Shown here: one piece after another, positions 46,349-57,310 of the stretch
How the letters are laid out: each line of letters begins with the position of its first letter
How positions within the stretch are numbered: position 1 is the stretch's first letter
Source of the DNA: Atherinomorus stipes
Lineage: Eukaryota > Chordata > Actinopteri > Atheriniformes > Atherinidae
Direction: 5' to 3'
DNA: 64,000 bases
NCBI GenBank assembly: GCA_023101725.1
Contig: JALJCO010001315.1
Location: 1 to 64,000 of the forward strand
The notes under the pieces: generated by a model
The model's input: the letters and a program-made list of their open reading frames with translations, nothing else
What the model was told of the DNA's origin: nothing
Database searches by the model: none
Program-made: the position numbers and the translations under genes

Positions 46349-47480
46349 ATAGAGTTGCTTTGAATGAGAAAAATTAAGCGTATACGAGCATATAGTATGT
46401 AAGAAAATTTGTGAAGAGAAGTCAAAGAGGAGCGATGTGCTCACACCTCTTATACGCATTCACGATTTCCCCAAGGGCAAAAAACATAGCAGCCTCCTGT
46501 TTTTTCAAACAAACCAAAATGTCACATCAAAATGATGATATATTGGTGTAATTGTGATATGTGATATGTCTTAAAGTTAAAGTTTGTGTATTTTTAAGAA
46601 GTAGACAGAGAAAGCTTTACAGTTGGAGCTTCGTCAGTCAGACTGTTAGAGAACTTCATATGACCACTAAAAGAAGCAACAGGACGAAGGGTTATCCCTG
46701 CCAGTGCCCCGCTAATGTAGTCTTGTGGTTGCCATAGAGAGCTATATCAATAACCTATCAGCAGCTGCAGCTGTTATGCCGGCACAGCAAACAGTGGGTA
46801 GACATCCACATTTGAGCGTTCCTTTGGGAAGGCGAGGGAAATCAGAGAACTAATCAGCGGCAACTAGAACTGTGGAGGTGAATGCAAGTGCAACGTGCTG
46901 ATGATGCTGATGGGGGCTGACACTGTGAATTGGGAGAGGATCAGGAGGCACCCTTTACTTAAGGAAGCCGTTTCCTCAGTCTGGAAAACTTTGATTTAAT
47001 GTAATGGAGTCCCTATCAGAGATCGGAGATGGAGAACAATGTGAATGTGGAAGATGCTCCCCTTAGCAGCTGGTGAAGTAAAGATGAGGAGATATTGCAT
47101 GTGTGTTTTTAAGGTAGTGGGAACTCCACATGTGAGACGTGCTTCCTGAAGCTGTTAAGTACAATGCTTATTCTTGTTCTCTGATGTTTGGCAAGTTATT
47201 TGGGGTGTGTAACAACAGCGTAATTAACATCCCAGGGGTGTAAATAGCAAATAAATGAATACTAATTCTATGCAGAGATGTACAAAATAGCCTCCCTTTT
47301 TTAGTAGCTTGTTAGCGAGGAGCTGCACACACAGACCTTGTACATACATGCACGCCCATCCTGTGCACAAATGGCTCCAAATAAACACACTTCCCCAAGT
47401 GGTATGCAACTGTAGCACAAAAGCCAACACATGAACAAACACAAACACACACCTATTTCTTAATCTCTCAGTCCCATGAA
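46349..47480. other. Intergenic DNA upstream of the cadherin gene
   Basis: No transposon ends and no exon. The ORF at 47224-47448 on the minus strand has no recognised domain. Confidence 0.45.
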
Positions 47481-48180
47481 CCCAACGAGGGGGTGAATTA
47501 TGAAGTGTGAGGACTTGGCATGGTATCAGAGGGAGGCTACCTCGCTGCTCGTTTGGATGTTAATTAGTTTGGCCTGTTTGCATTTTTATTTATCTGGTGC
47601 AGAGTTTGAGCTGCTTATCTATTCACACTGATACCGGGAGATAAAATTTGAGCTCAGATGAGGTTGGCCGGTGAAACGGCTGCTTTTCTTAAATTATTCA
47701 TCGACAGCGCAGCTATGATTGGCATCCCATACATTTCAAAGTCACTTCATCCGAGCATTTATCTGGTCAAGGTATATGTTGGGGGAAGGATCCCGGCATC
47801 TGAGGAATTATCATCCCCCCTTCCTCTCTGTCTTCCGTCTGAGCATCAAATACATCCGTGATATATCGTTCCTTCCCTTCGTTCCATTCGGCTGAATTGA
47901 AATGTTATATCACTCTCAATAGCATACTGCACGGAGACGGATTGATATGCATCCAACATGTGGCACATAATGAGAAGAGATGACAGAGTGCCTGGACTGT
48001 GTGTACACCTGCCACATACTGCTGGCCAAGTCAGCGGGACGAGAGACGAAGATGAAGATGAACAGGGCAAAATGATGCCCCCCACCCTCCCCTTGCTGTG
48101 TGGTTGATTTACAAGTTATGGCCTTTTTCTCCTTCATTCCACTGTCATTGAAAGAAGATTAGATGGAGCCGATTGCTTTA
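47481..48180. promoter_or_regulatory. Candidate conserved non-coding element upstream of cadherin exon 1
   Basis: This stretch is free of simple repeats and transposons and has balanced composition. Several TAAT/ATTA cores are visible, as in GGATGTTAATTAGTTTGGCC and CTTAAATTATTCATCG. It lies within 1.4 kb of the putative first exon. Such text is typical of conserved enhancers near type II cadherins and other neural genes. No comparison was possible here. Confidence 0.35.
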
Positions 48181-48334
48181 GACATCAAACACCGTACAGC
48201 CGATCTGTCAGAGCAGTCACTTTCTGAATGCATTCCCAGTCCACCCTCTTCCTCAGCCTCTAACCTCCCATGTTTCTCTATTCCACACTCAACTGATGCT
48301 CACTGGGATGTAAGGGCACTATTTTCCTCCCTCC

Positions 48335-48400
48335 CTCCCCCCAATCCCCCCCCCCCCCCCCCTTCTTTCTTCTCTTTTCCCCCTTTTCTTTATCGGTAAC
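48335..48400. repeat. C run and pyrimidine-rich tract
   Basis: About 16 C bases in a CT-rich block, in the presumed promoter region of the cadherin gene. Confidence 0.8.
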
Positions 48401-48479
48401 TTGTGAATGGCAGCCAATCAGGGGCAGAGTCGCCTTAGCTTCAGCCTCGGTGACATCCACCGCCAGAAGTGATGCACTG

Positions 48480-48830
48480 CTAGAGAAAGAGAGGGAGGAG
48501 GAGACAGAAAGAGAGAGACACAGAGGGAGTGAGAGGAGATGAGAGAAAGAAAGTGCAGAGGAGGAAAGGGGAGAGGAGCAAGAGAGCGGGGAGGAGAAAT
48601 GGACCGAGGGAGGGAAGAGAGAAGCAAAGAGTGAGGGAGGGAAGCGGGAGACTCTCTCTTCCACACACACAGAGTCCCATACACATTCGCACCAGCTGTG
48701 CTGTTGTCAGTCCTGGAATGTAAGCACTGCCGTGAGGAGTCAGATTCTCCGCCGCTAAGCACTGCTAAGGAGTAGGAACACTTCTGTGCACCCAGTGACA
48801 CAGATGGATGCTATGCTGGGCAAACCAAAG
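48480..48830 (+). promoter_or_regulatory. Putative cadherin exon 1 (5' UTR) and promoter-proximal DNA
   Basis: A GA-rich leader-like sequence is followed by ATGGATGCTATGCTGGGCAA and ACCAAAG, then a strong donor, AAG|GTAAGG, at 48830/48831. Type II cadherin genes usually have an untranslated first exon and carry the start codon in exon 2. This is the best candidate within the 5.2 kb upstream of exon 2. The 5' boundary is unknown; 48480 is only where GA-rich sequence starts. No TATA box is visible. The last 27 bases open an upstream ORF that continues in exon 2. Confidence 0.45.
48804..48830 (+). promoter_or_regulatory. Upstream ORF, first part (9 codons in exon 1)
   Basis: An ATG at 48804 opens nine codons that end exactly at the donor site. 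After splicing to 54038 the frame stays open for 15 more codons and stops at TGA 54083-54085. That is 9 nt before the cadherin ATG. If both exons are right, the upstream ORF of 24 codons could reduce or tune translation of the main frame. Confidence 0.35.
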
Positions 48831-51800
48831 GTAAGGGTTTTTTTCTTTCTAATATTTTAGAGTAGATCTATATTTTTCTGCCTTCAGACTCCAAAGGGAT
48901 TATCTCCTGCTTGCATTGGCTTAGACGCACTAATGAAGCAATGAAGATACATCAAGAAAAACAAGTGCTGCAACTTCAAAAAAAGCTATTAGAAAGAAAT
49001 TCAATCCGTGCCTATGTAAGGTGCGTTTGATACTGACAGAAACTCCTCATAGCAATACCCGAGTATATCCTCAATATTTTTCTTCTTTTTTGTGATGAAT
49101 TAGACTTAATTCTACTGATCACTCTCCATTAATTCCATCCCTATGACTGACAGGATGCATGCAACTTTAAGGAGGCTGTTTTTGCTGGTGATCACACTGA
49201 AGACTATTAACTTCTGCTACATCCAGACACTCAATCACCCACAGATTGTGTCCACATGCCTATGTGCATGCTCATGTGTGCGGCAGGTGTATGCACCTGT
49301 TTAAGCGGACACGTGCAGGATATAAGACTCTCTGCAAGTGTGCGCATCTGAGTGTGTGAACACATTTTCAAGCGTCTAAGCCGAGCTGTGTGTGTATTAG
49401 TCTGTCTGCAGAGAGGCAGTGAGGAAGAATCGTACTTGCGGTGTGCTACAGGCAGATTTGATGGAAAGGCGCTGTACCATTCATATCTCTAAAAACGCTT
49501 CAAGGTGTTTATCAGGATGTTCGAGCACCACAGGACGAGCAGTCAACAGTGTTACAGTGTATGTACATGTGCTCCACAGCACAAACTTAATCCAGCCCCG
49601 ACTCTATTTCTTCTTTTTTTTTTTTTTCAGCTGCCTAGTCCTCAACGAACTGCCTCACTTACAGACGCCAAAGTGATATATTGGGGTTTAGTGGCACGCT
49701 TCAGGTCATCAATGTAATGCCATTATTGTTTAGTGCAAATTAGCCATTAACATGCTCCTTGAAATATTGTCAGATGTGGAGTGACCTTTCAGCATTAAAA
49801 TGAAAAGAGGTGGAAATCATTCTCCCACACAGATAAAGAGGCTCTCATGAGCCTCTGCACAGCAGGTTTAAAGGTTCAAACATGAATATTTATTTGGGAA
49901 AAAAAAAAGAATATTTTAAAGTGAGACCATGAAAAAGACAAAAAAATCAGTGGATGAAAAGTAATGTTAGTTCAAATTGAACTCCAGTAGTTTTTTTTTT
50001 TTCTTCTCTATTCTGGCAGTGCATAATTTCTTTTCTTTTTTTGTGGTTTGGCTTTCTGCACATACTTCATTATTACCCTTGTAGAATTTATAGACCTTCA
50101 TCAGCCATCAAAGCATGTGTTTTTTTTTTTTTTTTTTGCTTCTTTTTTTGTTTGATTTTATTTTCCTTAAAACAACAAATTCATTGGATTTGTATTATTC
50201 TATTTACTGTCAACATCCCCTTTTCATGAAAGAACCCCCCATCTCAGCATTCGAACCCCAGTCGCTTTTTAACAAGGAAGTGTGCACCGTATCACAAAAT
50301 TGCTTTGAGGATTTCAAAACATGAGTAAAGCTTGCTGAGGTTTGCCAAAGACTGCGGCCACCAAAGGCCGACTTTGGAAGGCCTAGGGCTCCACCAAGTG
50401 GAGGTTTGCACAGGTGCTGCGTCTTGGTGCATCAACGCCCCTCTTGCTGGATTTATACCCTGTCCATGCAGGTCTGTCAATACCAGCAGGCATTCACTGA
50501 AGCCACTCAAACTGCCAAACAAATAACACTGGCTTCTACACTCACCTTACATATACATGTAGTTTTATCAGAGAAAAATGCTGGATTTATTCACCGTTAA
50601 CTGGACAAACTGAGTACATAAAGATGACCAAGACTAATTCTGACAGCAGTTTGATGACCTTGTCAGTTTTCCGTGCGTCTTTCCCAGAGATTGCCCTTCT
50701 CTCTGCATTTATGCATGCATCTCACACAATGTATGCACTTGTTGAATTCTTTGATCCCAAAACTAAAGACCAGAATTTAAATTGGGTTCGAAAGCCAGTA
50801 GTTTCAATCTAGGTCAATATTTGTGAGGGAGGGAGGAGGTTTTAGATAGTTGCAACTTGATTATGTTGCCAAACTGTTACGTAACACTGTAATTATAGCT
50901 GGGGTTATGATCATATACAGTATAAATAAATGCATTACATCATGAGCAACAGGAGCAGGCCATGGTTTTTATCAAGTTCTTATTGTTGCTGTCATTTTTA
51001 TATATCAGGTCTCGCTGAAATCTTGTTCTCCAGAATTTAATACTTTTATCATAACATGGAAATAGCAAATATCCTGCTTGTTCTGACAGGCGTAAGCAGA
51101 CCTAAAAAATAAAGTTTACAGCAAGACAAAATCCTTAAAGTCAGTTTGTAGCTTTACTAGCCACTCATGAGTAGAGAAATATGAATTTATTATGCCTCCA
51201 AGACACTCTTAAAGGAGGTTTAACCAACCAGACTGCTGCATCATATTGTGGTCATGATTATTGTCCTCCTAAATTCTAAGAATCCACAAAAGTGCTTAGT
51301 TGCAGAGCTCAGTTTAGGTTTTTTAGAGAAGCTTGCATGCTCAGTTTTGGGATGCATGTGCATGAAAAAATTCATAGCGAGCAATGTGCAAGGCTGTGCT
51401 TTTTGAGGAAGCATATCCTGATGAACATTTCGTTTATATCTGATCAAAGATATTCTTATTCAGCAAAACAAGAATGTATAATTTGCAGATTACAGAAATG
51501 GAGCACAGCAGAGCTGTTGCCAGCCAGAACGTTGCCAAGATTAAGAATAACACCCCTTGACAACCTATAAAGGCATATTTAACAATTTGATTCCTTAACA
51601 TGTGTGTGTTTTAATGCCAAGCCATATAATCAGCCTACTAATTAATCTCATCATAAACAACTTTATTTTTTATTTCTTTAAAAAACACCCCACTATTTAA
51701 TAGGCTGAATAACTTGAGATAATTCAGCTTGAGTATATAAGATCTGGCATGGATTCAGCATGCTCATTCATCCTTTAATGGAGTGTTTGGAAGAATTCTG

Positions 51801-54037
51801 CAAGGAAACATCGGCCTAATGCTTAATAAGCGCACCACATCAAAGATTAATATCCAGAATGCTATTAAAACTCAAGGACAGGCTGGAATGATAATTAGAA
51901 AATGCAATCACAAGCATCAGACGAGATTAATTGCAAGGCAGCGCTTCCTGATTTCTGTAATGCACGTGTCACACTTATGTCACATTTCATACGAGAAAAT
52001 AACGATAAACAATTCGGCACCGAACAGAGATTTACATCAATTTCTGAAATTTACTAAATTTTCTGTTCGCATAGAGTTGGTTTCAAGGTCTTTATTGATT
52101 CTTAAAAAGTTTTAGGGGCAGTTACAATACCCTAAATATATTTCATCATAATATTTATTTAAAAAAAACTATTTTTGATCAACTTCTTCAATATTTTTGT
52201 GATCAGAAAGGTATCATATAAAAAGATGTTGATTGAAAAGCTTTAATTAAGTTAAACTGACTGAGATACAAACAAAAAACATAATGAGTGATGTTTTACA
52301 TCGCTATTTCATTAGCTACGTTTTGTTTCTCTATTCAAAAGATTACAGTCATTTATATTTGGCACTACACTTCAATCAATGGAAAAAATAGTACTCATTT
52401 GTTCATAGACAGTAGAAGAGCCTTTGTTCATGCAACTAACTCCACTGACATAACAGACTATTTAAAAGCTCTGAACAAAAGCGTGAGGAAATGACTTGCA
52501 TGTGCCTTTACAACGGCGTTCCCTGAGGTAAACAGCGAGTGCTTGTCAGGATAATTCTTGTACTCTAGCCTTTATACGGGAACCCTACTAAATTGGTTCT
52601 TTTAGAAAAAGGGGAAAGATTTATTAGGATTAACTTCTAAAAGACCATAAATTATGCATGCACACCCAAATTACCTATCAGGGCCAGTCCTGCTGGGGAC
52701 ACCGCCTTGGTGAAGAATAGGAGGAACACTGCCAATATCGCAAAGTAGCTCATCGGAAGCACAAAGCCTGACAGGTACCTGGGGATCATTTTTGGTGGTT
52801 TTGGCAATCACTTCATGCCTGTATAGATTTTCCTCTTTTTCAGAACATCATAACATCCTGGAGGGTGGAAAATCAATGAAATTTCCAAACAGTAATGGAT
52901 GCAAAAAATTAACTGGAGCAAATATAGTGAGGAAGTGTGAACTGGGGATGATGGAAAAGATGAAAAAGAAAAAAAAAAACACTTCCCTTTAGCAATACAA
53001 TCTATTTCCACGTGTTAGTGGATGTTGTTTTTTAGCTGTGCACTGTGAGTGTGAAGAAAGACATAAAAACACCAACAGCATTTGAAAAGAGAATGCTGGG
53101 GCTGTGTCTCATCCTCGTGTCAGAAGCACTCTGCTCCCAGAAACACATGTATTAAGCTTTTCAAACATGCTCAATGGCTTTGAAGCACATCCATGGCCTA
53201 ATGCAACTAATAATTAGCGAAGTGCTGCTCACTCTAATTATACATGCATACTAAATCAAAATTATCAGCCCTTAAAAAGTGGACATTTCAACAAATACAT
53301 CCCAGGTAGTAGGCTGTGAGGAAGAAGCAAAAATGGAATAGCATTTTGATTAGATGTCAAAGGAATATTAAAAGTAAAATATGGCATCTATGAAGTGCAC
53401 GTATTATGTCAAAGTAATATTTCACAAATAACTGCTTCTCAGTTTAAAAAGAAAAAGACTGATAAAACTCGATGATGCATTTATATTGCAATAGCTTGAG
53501 ATTCTTTATACCGAAAAGTAATTTTTGCCCCAAATCTTCTTTTTTTAAAAAACTTTTTTACAAGCTTGTCATAAAAATCTGCACTTATTGTCACTTTTAT
53601 CTGATGAACATATAACTTGAATTATAAACTGGGTTTGAAAACTCGTCACTTTATGAATTCTTGTCTCAGAGTGACTACATTTAAATTCAACTTAATATCT
53701 ACCGATCTTCGAAAATCTTCTGCTTTCAAAGCATTTTTATGCTAATCTTCCAATGCAAAAAAAGCACATGGAAATCATTCTCCCTTCAGTGATTGCATTT
53801 TTGCCTTAGCTGCTGTCCTCACGAACTGAAAGAATTTATATGCTGTGTTGCAATCTGCATGCTATTGCACTGTTCTTCGACCATGCAAAGATTTTTGAGA
53901 GATATGTAAAGTGCCATGAAGTGTCACGAAGCCCCGTTTAACTGCAGTTTCCTGTCTTCACACAGATCTAAAGGACATCAATAAAGGAATACAATGTCTG
54001 TTCTGCTGACGCTACCTTCCGCTGTTCATCCTCTCAG
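48831..54037 (+). other. Cadherin intron 1 (putative, 5.2 kb)
   Basis: It runs from GTAAGG at 48831 to a pyrimidine-rich acceptor, TGTTCATCCTCTCAG, ending at 54037. It contains poly-T runs and short chance ORFs. A repeat-free patch at 51720-52090 is the best candidate regulatory element. No large transposon was recognised here. Confidence 0.45.
51720..52090. promoter_or_regulatory. Candidate conserved element in cadherin intron 1
   Basis: About 370 bases are free of homopolymers and transposons and hold many TAAT/ATTA cores (TTAATGGAG, GATTAATATCC, GATAATTAGA, GAGATTAATTGC). It is the kind of text seen in homeodomain-bound conserved elements. Inference only. Confidence 0.35.
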
Positions 54038-54304
54038 AAGCTTATCTCCATAATTCAGAAGTCATTCCAGACGTTTCCCAGTTGATTGGATACCATGATA
54101 ACCAATCAAGCTCTGCTCCTCCTGATGCTCTCTATCCTGTGGCCCAGTACTGCCCTTCCTTTCATGCCTGGGAATATTGGGAATCTGTTTGGGATGCCAG
54201 AGAGTGATGGGAAGGTTCTTCAGCGTTCCAAACGTGGATGGATGTGGAATCAATTCTTTCTGCTTGAGGAATATGCAGGAAATGACCATCAATATGTCGG
54301 CAAG
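54038..54304 (+). CDS. Type II cadherin exon 2 (start codon to mature residue 23)
   Basis: The exon runs from the acceptor TCATCCTCTCAG|AAG to the donor GGCAAG|GTAAG. Coding starts at ATG 54095; the TTG upstream at 54086 is not a likely start. The 70 codons give a hydrophobic signal peptide ([16 protein letters not shown]), a short prodomain and the furin-type site RSKR (residues 44-47). The mature N-terminus, [13 protein letters not shown], follows. Trp2 and Trp4 are the two residues that type II cadherins swap between partner cells, and Glu11 is a calcium ligand. The phase-0 junction leads into exon 3. The protein is a calcium-dependent adhesion molecule of the cell surface. [13 protein letters not shown] points to the cdh6/9/10 group, with cdh9 or cdh10 closest. 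Confidence 0.9.
54083..54085 (+). promoter_or_regulatory. Stop codon of putative upstream ORF
   Basis: TGA in frame with the ATG at 48804 after exon 1/exon 2 splicing. It lies 9 nt before the cadherin start at 54095. Confidence 0.35.
54095..54142 (+). other. Cadherin signal peptide region
   Basis: Residues 1-16 include an uninterrupted hydrophobic core ([11 protein letters not shown]). Cleavage probably follows near residues 20-22 (STALPF); the exact site is not certain. Confidence 0.7.
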
Positions 54305-55657
54305 GTAAGATGCCCAAACACATTGCCTGCGGAGTAATTACAGAAGGTTCAGCTTGTTGAAGGAGTGTTTGATGTAATTGGCTGGAGATGGATGGGCTGC
54401 CAAAAATCTGGCTGTTACAGGCACGGTTAACTGGAGCTATCAGATACACATGAGTGAAAACAAATGCTGTCTCATCTGTTTTCTAGAGTACTCTTAATCC
54501 ACAGGGAAAAGACATTATTGCAGTGCAAGTGTTGAACTACCCTTCATTTCTTTATTAACAAGAAACACTGCAACATTAATGGAAATACTGTCTACGACAC
54601 ACACGCACAAAAATGTTTTTCTAACACCTTCAGTCAAACTTTCTGGGCATCTCTTTCAGTGGTCTTCAGAAATAGTTCACCAGACTTCTTGGAGGACATT
54701 TGAAAGATCTGTGGATGTTGGCTGAATGTTGTCTGGTTCTATGCCAAGATGATCCAACAATACCCCAATATGTTAAAGTCCAGGCTCTGGGGAGGATTTA
54801 TCACTCCTGTTGCCAATGATTTTGAGTCCCATTCTTGTGCTATGTGGGCCTCCCCTGACCACAGATGCTTTTTCCTTTCTATCTATTTTTTTTAAATTTT
54901 GATTATTGAACAGGGACTATGAACAGCAGCATTGATCACCGAGGAAAATATTGTTTGTACCAGATTGTCTCTAAGCTAATTTCCATCTGCCGTCCCTAAA
55001 ACACACAGAAATACATCACGCATAGAAAATATAAAGCACATATACGGAAAATATTATAAAAAGTATATTGCATAATAAAATGCAGTGACACTGAAACATT
55101 AATAAGAGTAATCATGAAGGTGAACATGAGTGTACCCCCCACCCCCCACTACAGTACTTCCCTCATTGCCCCATTAAATAGAAACAAAAATCACAGGCTG
55201 GGACATTTACATCTATTTACACACAATGCAACAGATGATAAAATGATTTCTGCTTAAGTTAACGGCAGATTGCTAAACTGAAAGGTTCTGATAAATTGTT
55301 TTAGGTCCTGTGTCACGTCTTTGCTAAAACTGTTTCCTATGGATGCTTTATATGCCACTGAAAACATGATAGGTCTTTGGTATGGGTAGCTTGTTACAAA
55401 ATGCCTAAATAAAAAAATCAGTCTTTGCTTCGTTATCTATCACGTGTTCACACAACACTGGCTTATTTCCTGAGTTTTTGTTTAAGCTTGGAGAAATCAT
55501 CGGTCAATTTTAAGTTGTTTAATAACAAAAAACTCATTCCTCTGAAAACGTTCAGGCACAAAATCTGGACTAAAATCGAAAGAAAAGATCAGACAATGTC
55601 CAAAGGAGAACTGTTAAAGACTTTCAGAGTATCTGGAGAACTACTGTTGAAGGTCAC

Positions 55658-55860
55658 TTTAAGAAAGTGGTGTCCCAAGTTGGTCCTCAAGGGCCGCTGT
55701 CCTGACGGTTTTCCATGCCTCCTTGCACCAGCACAGCTGACTCATATTAATTTAATCTAAAAGCCTATGAATTTGAGTCAGGTGTGTGTTGGAGAAGAGA
55801 GGCATGGAAAACCTGCAGGATTTTGGCCCTCAAGGACCGGAGCTAGACACACCTAAAGTG
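55658..55860. mobile_element. Palindromic MITE in cadherin intron 2
   Basis: The left part reads GTGGTGTCCCAAGTTGGTCC, then TCAAGGGCC, TTTTCCATGCCTCC and CAGCTGACTCA. The right part is the inverted copy, with GAGTCAGGTGTG, GAGAGGCATGGAAAACC, GCCCTCAAGGACC and CACACC. This is a common fish palindromic repeat of about 200 bp. I could not prove a target duplication. Confidence 0.65.
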
Positions 55861-56159
55861 GCAACCTCCACGTGGCTTTTGAGCCCCGTTTCTACCTTCA
55901 ACCTCATCCTGCTTTGTTTTTTGTCTGCTTGAATTTGAGAAATGTAAAGCAAGGAAGATGCTGTTTTTAAACATAGCAATTGAGCTAGCAACTTGAGAGC
56001 TAATGTGAACATCGAAGAATCCTGATGTTGGTATAGGTAATCAGACGTAAATATGTACTTTTTAGACCAGTCAAAATAGATTTAAAAAAACAACTATTTA
56101 TACAGTAGGCTATATTACAAAAAAAAAAATCTGTGGTAAAATTATTACTTTTTTTCTGC

Positions 56160-57310
56160 ACCCATCTAGATGTTCTGTGAATGTTTTTTTTTCTTTAATT
56201 ATTGCTTTGATGAAAAAGTTGTAGCTATCACCTTTAAAAATGTGTTTCTGTCTGCTGCAGACTCGGGTTTGCAATCAGGCTGTCATCATCATCATCATCA
56301 CTGTTTCTGTACTGCTCCGGTCAGACAAAGACAGGTCTAACGTGCAGAACTAGTGTAATATATCTTTAGAATGAACTATTAACTAAATTCGGGTCATGGG
56401 TGAAGTAATTAATTCAGGGAAACTTGTTGCTAGAATACGATGCCGTTTTCTTCTTAAACTCTATTCATGCATCAGCATCTGTGTCAGGTTGGTGAATCCG
56501 TAACCGCCGTACGTCCTGTATAGATCCACAGAGACTCAATACGAACTTCTTCAAGCCTGACGTGCAATCAACAGAACACAGCAACTCTTTTTTTTACTCC
56601 AACATGAGTGTGTGGAGAAGCGCGTGTCTGCAGGTTTCTGCTGAGTGTATGGGCGTATGTATCCAGGTATCTCCGTATCACTCCGCCTCCTCTCCACGAG
56701 AGCACCATGACAACAGAAGCAAGCGTGCCTTCTGGTCCCGCCCACCGAACCTCGGTCATTGTACGGCATTGCTAACAGTAGGCTAGTGCTACCTAGTAGT
56801 GCCTGCTATTCTATAACAAGGCTGAGTTACGGCTAATGATCCTTTCATACAGTGTTCATCTACTTAGAGTCTGACTAGAAAGGGACCAAAAGTCGCCGGG
56901 AATTTCATGCCACTGGCACTTTAATACAAGCCTCAAGTTTGACAACTTTTGACTGAAAAGTCCAAAATTTACCATCAACACCAGAAAACAGCCAGAATAG
57001 TGGCGTATTTTTCAGACCGAATTCAAAAAGGAAAGAAAAACTACTGCTAGACACTCTTCTCCCAGAGAGTTTGCAACTTGGAGACAATGCAACTCAGCCC
57101 CATTCAACCAGATCAGAGAGGTTCCTGTCAGCTCACCCGTGCTAGCACTATAAAGACAGGTGTGATGTGGAACGCTACAGTTATCAACTCGGAGGGAAAT
57201 GAGGTGACTGTCGACAGCCAATTTTCTCAGAGGAAGCTCGCTTTCATCACACACCTCATTCTCTGGAGTAAACAAGTGTCTCGTGAAAGGTTGAGTAGGG
57301 GGATATGACA
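56160..57310. repeat. Possible old repeat in cadherin intron 2
   Basis: This block is richer in GC and CpG than the rest of the intron and has overlapping short ORFs on both strands. It also holds a short CATCAT stretch at 56285-56301. The text looks like an old DNA element, but I found no terminal repeats. Confidence 0.3.

Noticed and set aside
48278..48801. Serine/leucine-rich ORFs on the minus strand
   Set aside because: They are the complement of a GA-rich leader; no domain and no splice context.
50245..50275. tRNA B-box-like ATTCGAACCCC
   Set aside because: No A-box or cloverleaf arms around it.
54086..54094. Cadherin start at TTG 54086
   Set aside because: Vertebrate translation uses ATG here; the in-frame ATG at 54095 precedes a good signal peptide.
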